Of a stretch of DNA of 6,116 nucleotides, positions 1-6,116 are shown one piece after another. Below the pieces are notes generated by a model that saw nothing but the letters and a program-made list of their open reading frames with translations, made no database searches and was not told where the DNA came from. A program made the position numbers and the translations under genes. The stretch lies in contig DATEGT010000246.1 of assembly GCA_035280025.1 (NCBI GenBank), positions 1 to 6,116 on the forward strand, given 5' to 3'. The DNA comes from VBDM01 sp035280025 (GTDB taxonomy: Bacteria; Pseudomonadota; Gammaproteobacteria; Burkholderiales; SG8-39). Positions within the stretch are counted from its first letter, which is position 1, and every line of letters starts with the position of its first letter.

Positions 1-1767
<1,767 letters not shown>

Positions 1768-1815
1768 GAGGCTCTTCTGCGGGAATTTCCGACTGCGGAA
1801 CCGCCTTGGAAAAGA

Positions 1816-1844
1816 ACGAAATTTTAGCAGCTTTGGTGTATGAT
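1816..1844 (+). promoter_or_regulatory. Candidate promoter for the mtaD-like gene
   Basis: TATGAT at 1839-1844 matches the sigma-70 -10 consensus at five of six bases and stands out in an AT-rich patch of otherwise very GC-rich sequence. The hexamer 17 bp upstream (1816-1821, ACGAAA) is a poor -35. Transcription from here would begin near 1851. That would rule out the upstream in-frame TTG (1806, 1833) and GTG (1836) codons as deaminase starts and leave the Shine-Dalgarno-like GGGGAG near 1873 in the leader. This is inference from pattern only. Confidence 0.4.
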
Positions 1845-1850
1845 TTCCGA
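1821..1850 (-). promoter_or_regulatory. Candidate gyrA promoter with extended -10
   Basis: On the minus strand, TGCTAAAAT (1829 to 1821) is an extended -10: the TGn motif followed by a hexamer matching TATAAT at five of six bases. The best -35 candidate is TCGGAA at 1850-1845, only three of six matches, with an 18-bp spacer; an extended -10 can tolerate a weak -35. Transcription would start near 1814, giving a leader of about 47 nt before the gyrA ATG at 1767. Seen by eye and not tested. It sits almost against the plus-strand -10 at 1839-1844. Confidence 0.5.
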
Positions 1851-1884
1851 GCGAAAACCGCGCGATCTTCGAGGGGAGACCACC

Positions 1885-1923
1885 ATCGACAAGCCGACCC
1901 TCGCACTCGGAGCCTCAAGATAA
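1885..1923 (+). other. Possible 12-codon non-AUG leader or misread start of the deaminase gene
   Basis: A strong Shine-Dalgarno-like AGGGGAG (1872-1878) lies six bases before ATC at 1885. Reading from this ATC gives IDKPTLALGASR and then TAA at 1921-1923. The TAA overlaps an ATA at 1920-1922 (ATAA), and the ATA is in frame with the deaminase. The arrangement looks like a start and stop-start overlap in which both ATGs are changed at the third base. It could be a short coupling peptide started at a rare codon, the true N-terminus of the deaminase broken by an indel or sequencing error, or chance. I cannot tell which. Confidence 0.25.
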
Positions 1924-3242
1924 GGGTCGATCTGCTCGTCAGCGCGCGCTGGGTCATTCCGGTCGAGCCGGCCGGGGCCGCGCTCGCCGACCATAGCGTC
2001 GCCGTCGCCGGCGGCCGCATCGCCGCGGTGCTGCCCACCGCGGAAGCCGGGCGCGCCTGCGAGGCCGCGCGTTGCGTCGAGCTGCCGAACCACGCGCTGA
2101 TCCCGGGGCTCGTCAACCTGCACACGCACGCGTCGATGACGCTGCTGCGGGGCCTCGCCGACGACCTGCCGTTGATGGAATGGCTGAAGGAGCACGTCTG
2201 GCCGGCCGAGGCGAAGCACGTATCGCCCGAGTTCGTCTACGACGGCACCCTGCTCGCCTGCGCCGAGATGCTCAGGGGCGGCATCACCTGCTTCAACGAG
2301 ATGTACTTCTTTCCCGAGGCCGCGGCGCGGGCGGCGCTCGACGCCGGCGCGCGCGCGGCGCTCGGCATCATCGCCTTCGAGTTTCCCACCGCCTACGCGG
2401 CCGACGCGAACGACTACATCGCCAAGGGCCTCGCGACCCGCGACCGCTTCAGGGACGAGCCGCTGCTGTCGTTCTGCATGGCTCCGCACGCCCCCTACAC
2501 CGTCAGCGACCGGACCTTCGCGAAGGTCGTCACCATCGCCGAGGAGCTCGACCTGCCGATCCACACCCACCTGCACGAGACCGGCGTCGAGATCGCCGAC
2601 AGCCTCGCCCAGCACAAGGTGCGGCCGCTCGAGCGCCTCGCGCGCCTGGGGGTGCTCGGCCCGCGTCTGATCGCGGCGCACGCGGTGCACGTGACCGGCC
2701 AGGAGATCGAGACGCTGGCGCGCCACGGCGCCTCGGTCGCCCACTGCCCGTCCTCGAACCTCAAGCTCGCGAGCGGCCTCGCGCCGGTGGCGGCGATGAT
2801 CGGGCACGGGGTGAACGTCGGGATCGGCACCGACGGGGCCGCCAGCAACAACCGCCTGGACCTGCTCGAGGAGACCCGCATCGCGGCCCTCCTCGCCAAG
2901 GCGGTCGCGGGCGACGCCGAGGCGTTCCCCGCCCACCAGGCGCTGGCCGCGGCAACCCTCAACGGCGCCCGCGCCCTGGGGCTGGAAGCCTCCATCGGCT
3001 CTCTCGTTCCGGGTAAATATGCAGACCTGTGCGCGATTTCGTTCGAAGACCCGGAGCTCTCCCCCTGCTACGACCCGGTGTCGCAGCTGGTGTACGCCGC
3101 GGGACGCGGCCAGGTATCGCATGTCTGGGTCGCCGGAGAGCCGCGGGTCGAGCGGGGAAAGCTCGTCGATTTCGAAAATCGCAGCTTGAACAGTCGCGTT
3201 CTTCTGTGGCAGAATAAGTTAGCCGCAGAAACAAAAGCTTAA
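1920..3242 (+). CDS. mtaD: 5'-methylthioadenosine/S-adenosylhomocysteine deaminase-like amidohydrolase (TRZ/ATZ family)
   Basis: A cytosolic metal-dependent deaminase of the amidohydrolase superfamily. The family removes the 6-amino group of methylthioadenosine, SAH or related adenosines to give the inosine forms; the exact substrate here is inferred. Counting from 1920, the metal ligands are H68 and H70 (NLHTHAS), H217 (HTHLHE) and D305 (GTDGAAS). E220 is the likely proton shuttle and H254 (AAHAVH) assists. H190 lies in APHAPYT, a typical motif of this subgroup. The 440-residue length fits the family. The start is uncertain: homology begins at RVDLLVSARWVIPVEP, but the only codon there is ATA (1920); the in-frame TTG 1806, TTG 1833 and GTG 1836 would add 28-38 residues of unlikely sequence upstream of or inside the predicted promoter. 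It stops at TAA 3240-3242. In Pseudomonas the equivalent gene sits next to ubiG and mupP, which here follow after ompA. The 3' end carries a probable ompA promoter. Confidence 0.85.
   Translation: MRVDLLVSARWVIPVEPAGAALADHSVAVAGGRIAAVLPTAEAGRACEAARCVELPNHALIPGLVNLHTHASMTLLRGLADDLPLMEWLKEHVWPAEAKHVSPEFVYDGTLLACAEMLRGGITCFNEMYFFPEAAARAALDAGARAALGIIAFEFPTAYAADANDYIAKGLATRDRFRDEPLLSFCMAPHAPYTVSDRTFAKVVTIAEELDLPIHTHLHETGVEIADSLAQHKVRPLERLARLGVLGPRLIAAHAVHVTGQEIETLARHGASVAHCPSSNLKLASGLAPVAAMIGHGVNVGIGTDGAASNNRLDLLEETRIAALLAKAVAGDAEAFPAHQALAAATLNGARALGLEASIGSLVPGKYADLCAISFEDPELSPCYDPVSQLVYAAGRGQVSHVWVAGEPRVERGKLVDFENRSLNSRVLLWQNKLAAETKA
3186..3215 (+). promoter_or_regulatory. Candidate ompA promoter inside the 3' end of the deaminase gene
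   Basis: TTGAAC (3186-3191) matches the -35 consensus at four of six bases, followed by an 18-bp spacer and CAGAAT (3210-3215, four of six). TGG directly before the -10 supplies the extended TGn motif. The site lies within the last 20 codons of the deaminase. Transcription would start near 3222 and give a leader of about 100 nt, in which I see no strong hairpin. A separate strong promoter fits an abundant envelope lipoprotein, but the call rests on pattern alone. Confidence 0.5.
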
Positions 3243-3320
3243 CGTGGGACCTTTTACGAAATCCCGAAGTCCCGGACGGCGCAAGAGCCCCGCTCCAGCC
3301 ACCACCTACGAGAGGAGAGC

Positions 3321-3863
3321 ATGAACAACAAACTGAGCATTACCTTATCGGCGATCGCGCTGCTCGCGTTCGCAGGCTGCGCCAGCTCGCCGGAACAGCC
3401 CGCGCCGAAGGCGGCGCCCGCTGCCGCGCCCGCGCCGCGCCAGACTCCGCCGGCGCCGCCGCCCGCGGCCAAGGCGGCCGCCAAGCCCGAGAAGATGACG
3501 AACGCTTCGACGGTCAATTTCGACTTCGACCGGTACGTGATCCGGCCTGACGCGCGCACCAAGCTCGACGACCTCGTCGGCAAGCTGCGCAACGTCACGC
3601 TGGAGGTGGTGATCGCGGTCGGACACGCCGACCGTCTCGGCAGCGACGCCTACAACATGAAGCTCTCGGTGCGCCGCGCCGACTCGGCGAAGGCCTATCT
3701 CGTGAGCAAGGGCATCGCCGCGAGCCGCGTCTACACCGAAGGCAAGGGCGAGCGCCAGCCGGTCAAGGAGTGCAAGGGCAACGCCAAGACCAAGGAGCTG
3801 ATCTCCTGCCTGGAGCCGAACCGCAGGGTGGAGCTCGAGGCCGTGGGCTCGGTGACGAAATAG
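3321..3863 (+). CDS. ompA: OmpA-family peptidoglycan-binding outer-membrane lipoprotein
   Basis: A probable lipoprotein anchored in the outer membrane that grips peptidoglycan and helps hold the envelope together. Residues 1-19 form a signal peptide ending in the lipobox-like FAGC, with C20 as the lipidated cysteine; F at -3 is less usual than L. A21 follows, so no inner-membrane retention Asp is present. Residues 22-57 are an Ala/Pro-rich linker. The OmpA-like domain covers about 65-177, with the binding signature GHADRLGSDAYNMKLSVRRA; D104 and R119 are the expected ligands for diaminopimelate. C151 and C163 could form a disulfide like that in the E. coli OmpA C-terminal domain. There is no beta-barrel domain, so despite the symbol this is a small Pal/OmpA-type protein, not a porin. 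The start is fixed by the signal peptide and GAGAGGAGAG at 3310-3319. It follows the deaminase by 78 bp and ends before a strong terminator. Confidence 0.92.
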   Translation: MNNKLSITLSAIALLAFAGCASSPEQPAPKAAPAAAPAPRQTPPAPPPAAKAAAKPEKMTNASTVNFDFDRYVIRPDARTKLDDLVGKLRNVTLEVVIAVGHADRLGSDAYNMKLSVRRADSAKAYLVSKGIAASRVYTEGKGERQPVKECKGNAKTKELISCLEPNRRVELEAVGSVTK

Positions 3864-3882
3864 CGCCGCGTCCCGCACCCCG

Positions 3883-3911
3883 AAAAAGCCCTGCAGTCGC
3901 AGGGCTTTTTT
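3883..3911 (+). terminator. Intrinsic terminator after the OmpA lipoprotein gene
   Basis: A perfect 12-bp stem, AAAAAGCCCTGC (3883-3894) with GCAGGGCTTTTT (3899-3910), closes a four-base loop AGTC and runs into six T (3906-3911). The A-tract on the left side means it could also work on the opposite strand. It begins 20 bp after the ompA stop and separates that transcript from ubiG. Confidence 0.93.
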
Positions 3912-3943
3912 ATTCGCCCGTTCCGGTCTAGAGTGAGCGCCGG

Positions 3944-4636
3944 ATGAACGCAGACCCCAGTGAGCTTGCCAAGTTCAGCGCGCTCGCGCACCGCTGGTGG
4001 GATCCGCAGAGCGAGTTCAGGCCGCTGCACGAGATCAATCCGCTGCGCCTGGACTGGATCGACCGCATCGCCGCGCTCGCCGGGAAATCGGCGCTCGACG
4101 TCGGCTGCGGCGGCGGCATCCTCGCGGAAGCGATGGCGCGGCGCGGCGCGCGGGTGAAGGGCATCGACCTCTCGGACAAGGCGCTGAAGGTGGCGCAGCT
4201 GCATCTGCACGAGAGCCGCCTCGAGGTCGACTACGAGGCGGTCTCCGCCGAGGACCTCGCCGCGCGCTCGCCGGCTTCGTACGACGTCGTCACCTGCATG
4301 GAGCTGCTCGAGCACGTGCCCGATCCCGCGAGCACGGTGCGCGCCTGCGCGGACCTCGCGCGCCCCGGAGGCCGGGTGTTCTTCTCGACCATCAACCGCA
4401 ACCTCAAGTCGTACGTGTTCGCCGTGATCGGCGCGGAGTACGTGCTGAAGCTGCTGCCCAAGGGCACGCACGACTACCTGAAATTCATCAAGCCCTCCGA
4501 GCTCGCGCGCGATTGCCGCGGCGCCGGGCTCGAGGTGCGCGAGATCATCGGCATGAGCTACAACCCGCTGACGAAGGCCTACTCGCTCGGCGCGGACACC
4601 GGCGTCAACTACCTGCTCCACTGCGAGCGTCGGTGA
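3944..4636 (+). CDS. ubiG: Ubiquinone biosynthesis O-methyltransferase UbiG
   Basis: UbiG carries out both O-methylations of the ubiquinone head group, using SAM and releasing SAH, at the cytoplasmic face of the inner membrane. The 230-residue product is of normal family length. It opens with the UbiG-type KFSALAHRWWDPQSEFRPLHEIN (about 10-32). The SAM-binding motif I is LDVGCGGG (51-58), with acidic D75 (GIDLS) for the ribose and CMELLEHVPDP (118-128) as the next motif. The insert STINRNLKSYVFAVIGAEYVLKLLPKGTHDYLKFIKPSE (148-186) is characteristic of UbiG and is linked to membrane association. The ATG at 3944 begins at the expected N-terminus, but only GAG near 3931-3933 resembles a ribosome site. 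Just 32 nt separate it from the terminator U-tract, so its promoter is not obvious. The HAD phosphatase follows 7 nt later, indicating co-transcription. Confidence 0.96.
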   Translation: MNADPSELAKFSALAHRWWDPQSEFRPLHEINPLRLDWIDRIAALAGKSALDVGCGGGILAEAMARRGARVKGIDLSDKALKVAQLHLHESRLEVDYEAVSAEDLAARSPASYDVVTCMELLEHVPDPASTVRACADLARPGGRVFFSTINRNLKSYVFAVIGAEYVLKLLPKGTHDYLKFIKPSELARDCRGAGLEVREIIGMSYNPLTKAYSLGADTGVNYLLHCERR

Positions 4637-4643
4637 AGCCTCA

Positions 4644-5306
4644 GTGAAGTTGAATGGCGTGCGCGCCGTGTTGTTCGATCTCGACGGCACCTTCGCCGAC
4701 ACCGCGCCCGACCTCGCGCGCGCGCTCAACCGCGTGCGCGCCGAGCGGGGCCTCGCGCCGCTTCCGCCCGAGGCCGCGCGGCCGCACACCTCGAGCGGCG
4801 CACGCGGCCTGCTGAAGGCCGGCTTCGGCGTGACGCCCGACAGCCCGGACTACGGCGAGCTGCGCGAGAAGTTCCTCGACTTCTACGAGAAGGAGCTGTG
4901 CGTCGACACGCGCCTGTTCGACGGCATTCCCGAGATCGTCGCGAAGCTCGGCGCGCGCAAGCTCCTCTGGGGCATCGTCACCAACAAGGGCAAGCGCTTC
5001 ACCGAGCCGCTGCTGCGCCTGCTCGCGGTCGATCACCTCGCCGCGTGCGCAGTGAGCGGCGACTCGACGCCTCACACCAAGCCGCACCCCGCCCCGCTGC
5101 TGCTCGCCGCGCGGCTGCTGTCGCTGCCGCCGGAGCAATGCCTGTACGTCGGCGACGACCTGCGCGACGCGCAGGCCGCGCGCGCCGCCGGCATGCGCTT
5201 CGTCGCCGCCGGCTGGGGCTACCTCGGCGAAGGCGGCGAGCCCGGCGCCTGGGGCGCGGACGCGGTCGCCGGGCGCCCCCGCGAGATCCTGGACCTGCTC
5301 TCCTAA
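4644..5306 (+). CDS. mupP: HAD-family phosphatase, probable MurNAc-6-phosphate phosphatase MupP (Gph-like)
   Basis: A cytosolic HAD hydrolase with all four signature elements: DLDGT (nucleophile D12, acid/base D14), T113 in VTNK, K146 in TKPHP, and GDDLRD (170-175) for Mg2+. The 220-residue length and cap region fit the phosphoglycolate phosphatase-like group. It is not necessarily Gph: LLWGIVTNKGKRFTEPL, YVGDDLRDAQAARAAG and WGYL...WGADAV closely resemble Pseudomonas MupP as I remember it, and that gene also sits directly after ubiG. MupP removes phosphate from MurNAc-6-P in the AmgK/MurU cell-wall recycling route. The sequence F17-A18 replaces the more common LL/LA after DGT. The start is GTG at 4644, chosen because it gives a normal short N-terminus (KLNGVRAVLFDLDGT); TTG 4650 and GTG 4659 are alternatives, and no clear Shine-Dalgarno helps. 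It is probably translated by coupling to ubiG, 7 nt upstream. Confidence in a HAD phosphatase is very high and in MupP moderate. Confidence 0.8.
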   Translation: MKLNGVRAVLFDLDGTFADTAPDLARALNRVRAERGLAPLPPEAARPHTSSGARGLLKAGFGVTPDSPDYGELREKFLDFYEKELCVDTRLFDGIPEIVAKLGARKLLWGIVTNKGKRFTEPLLRLLAVDHLAACAVSGDSTPHTKPHPAPLLLAARLLSLPPEQCLYVGDDLRDAQAARAAGMRFVAAGWGYLGEGGEPGAWGADAVAGRPREILDLLS

Positions 5307-5312
5307 GGAGGA
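5305..5312 (+). promoter_or_regulatory. Near-perfect Shine-Dalgarno for the DUF1330 gene
   Basis: AAGGAGGA overlaps the TAA stop of the preceding phosphatase and lies three bases before ATG 5316, counted from its last A. It is the best ribosome-binding site in the window and suggests independent, efficient translation of the downstream gene within the same mRNA. Confidence 0.8.
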
Positions 5313-5315
5313 ACC

Positions 5316-5633
5316 ATGCCCGCCTACTGGCTTGCCCGAGCGCGAGTCAACGATCCGGTGGAGTACAGGAAGTACACCGACCGCGTGCCCGATATCCTCG
5401 CGAAGTACGGCGCGAAGGTGCTCGCGCGCGGCGGGCGCTACCAGACTCTCGAGGGGCCGGAGAAGTTCAACCGCTACGTGGTGATCGAGTTTCCGAGCTT
5501 CGAGCAGGGCGTGGCCTGCTTCAACTCGAAGGAATACCAGGAAGCGGCGGCGATCCGCCGCCGCAACAAGGCCGGGGAGAACGAGCTGGTGATGGTCGAC
5601 GCCGGAGAAGGCGCGCCGGCGAAGGCTACCTGA
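5316..5633 (+). CDS. DUF1330 domain protein (dimeric alpha/beta-barrel fold)
   Basis: A small cytosolic protein of 105 residues that fits the DUF1330 family (PF07045), which adopts a ferredoxin-like dimeric alpha/beta-barrel fold and has no established reaction. The family pattern is clear: MPAYWLARARVNDPVEYRKY at the N-terminus, then VLARGGRYQTLEG (about 37-49), YVVIEFPSFEQGVACFNSKEYQEA (about 56-79) and a final strand ELVMVDAG. The place where relatives often have W-Y before S-x-EY is C-F here. The tail EGAPAKAT is probably disordered. The start is set by the ideal Shine-Dalgarno at 5305-5312. It lies 9 nt after mupP, so is likely the last gene of a ubiG-mupP-DUF1330 transcript. Its last 8 bases overlap the convergent kinase-like gene. 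A link to the phosphatase is possible but not shown. Confidence 0.88.
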   Translation: MPAYWLARARVNDPVEYRKYTDRVPDILAKYGAKVLARGGRYQTLEGPEKFNRYVVIEFPSFEQGVACFNSKEYQEAAAIRRRNKAGENELVMVDAGEGAPAKAT

Positions 5634-6116
5634 CTCCCTTCAGCGCGGCGGCGACGACCGGCTTCGCCCAGCCAGGGGTGCGCGCGAGGTCGTCCGGGTT
5701 CCTGATCTTCCCCTTCTCCAGGTGCAGCACGAGCCGCGGCTCGGGCGGGCGCCCTTTCGCGGGATCGGCCTCCGCGCTGTTGTCGTAGACGCGCAGCGAC
5801 GCGAGCTTCGGCAGCAGGTGAACGAGATTCAGCCGGCTGTGCTCGTAGCGTCGGCGTATGTCCGCCTCAGGGATATCGTGGCCGCCGCCGCGCACCCGCG
5901 CCCGCACGCGCGCGATGTGCAGCTCGGGGCTCGCGAGGCCGATGTAGAGCACGTGCACTTCCGCGCCCTTGTCCGCCGCGAGCTCGAGCAGGCGCGCGAG
6001 CGTGCTCCCGCCGAGCGTCGTCTCGAAGGCGAAGTCGAGCCGCCCGGCGACGGCGCGCTCCAGCAGCCGCCGGCCCTGGTGCCAGGCCGCCGCGTTCGCC
6101 TCCGCCTGCCTCATGC
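5626..6116 (-). CDS. Zeta-toxin-like P-loop kinase, C-terminal part (5' end outside window)
   Basis: This resembles the COG4185-type predicted ATPases related to zeta toxins, which are P-loop kinases; zeta toxins proper phosphorylate UDP-N-acetyl sugars, but the substrate of this subgroup is not settled. The frame is open to the right edge, so the methionine at 6114 is probably internal and the Walker A motif expected near the N-terminus is not visible. Counting from that methionine, DFAFETTLGG (27-36) holds the FETT signature, the strand EVHVLYIGLASPELHIARVRARV follows, then GGHDIPEADIRRRYEHSRLNL, the arginine-rich lid, and LRVYDNSAEADP. The C-terminal tail from about residue 135 (RNPDDLARTPGWAKPVVAA) looks like the usual end of the family. 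It stops at TAG 5628-5626, inside the DUF1330 gene on the other strand. No antitoxin is visible; one would have to lie upstream, beyond the right edge. Confidence 0.85.
   Translation of the reverse strand, partial: MRQAEANAAAWHQGRRLLERAVAGRLDFAFETTLGGSTLARLLELAADKGAEVHVLYIGLASPELHIARVRARVRGGGHDIPEADIRRRYEHSRLNLVHLLPKLASLRVYDNSAEADPAKGRPPEPRLVLHLEKGKIRNPDDLARTPGWAKPVVAAALKGVR

Noticed and set aside
1806..1919. N-terminal extension of the deaminase from TTG 1806
   Set aside because: The added residues include the promoter-like AT-rich patch, show no family similarity, and make the protein longer than usual. A start near 1920 fits the family length better, although the codon is not canonical.
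1824..3122. A 432-codon minus-strand open frame opposite the deaminase
   Set aside because: Low-complexity Arg/Gly/Val/Glu composition with no motifs, while the plus strand has intact catalytic residues; it is a GC-driven shadow.
3246..3273. GGGAC (3246-3250) and GTCCC (3269-3273) as an attenuator or riboswitch in the ompA leader
   Set aside because: Only five pairs across an 18-base loop and no T-tract; easily expected by chance in this GC-rich leader.
3731..4789. A 352-codon minus-strand open frame spanning the ompA end, the terminator and ubiG
   Set aside because: It crosses a clear terminator and two recognisable genes and has no domain-like sequence.
5600..5625. GC-rich inverted repeat near the end of the DUF1330 gene as a terminator
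   Set aside because: The repeat lies in coding sequence, pairs poorly and has no T-tract on either strand.

Overview
The window looks like a core chromosomal segment from a high-GC betaproteobacterium or a close proteobacterial relative, not a mobile or accessory region. The evidence is very GC-rich third codon positions, a betaproteobacterial-style GyrA N-terminus (MDQFAKETLPVSLEEEMRRSYLDYAMS), a ubiquinone gene (ubiG), and a gyrA / ompA / ubiG / phosphatase neighbourhood of the kind I remember from Burkholderiales. I cannot assign a genus. No IS element, tRNA, rRNA, CRISPR array or phage gene was seen.

Layout: (1) 1-1767, minus strand: the first 589 codons of gyrA, with the rest beyond the left edge. 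(2) 1768 to about 1919: a divergent regulatory gap with two back-to-back promoter-like elements, one for gyrA and one for the plus-strand genes. (3) 1920-3242, plus: an MTA/SAH-type nucleoside deaminase of the amidohydrolase superfamily, mtaD-like, which has no canonical start codon where the homology begins. (4) 3321-3863, plus: an OmpA-family peptidoglycan-binding lipoprotein. Its probable promoter lies inside the 3' end of the deaminase gene, and it is followed by a strong intrinsic terminator at 3883-3911. (5) 3944-4636 and 4644-5306, plus: ubiG and a HAD phosphatase. The phosphatase would routinely be called phosphoglycolate phosphatase but looks more like MupP (MurNAc-6-phosphate phosphatase). 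(6) 5316-5633, plus: a DUF1330 protein with a near-perfect Shine-Dalgarno. (7) 5626-6116, minus: the C-terminal part of a zeta-toxin-like P-loop kinase, cut by the right edge and overlapping the DUF1330 gene tail to tail by 8 bp.

How they work together: this is mostly housekeeping, covering DNA supercoiling (gyrA), salvage of methylthioadenosine or S-adenosylhomocysteine (mtaD), tethering of the outer membrane to peptidoglycan (OmpA lipoprotein), ubiquinone methylation (UbiG) and probable cell-wall sugar recycling (MupP). UbiG makes SAH and the deaminase can consume it, which is a plausible but unproven link. I found no convincing new biological system. The points most worth checking are the unusual GyrA quinolone-pocket residues, the missing start codon of the deaminase, the divergent promoter, the embedded ompA promoter, and MupP identity for the phosphatase.
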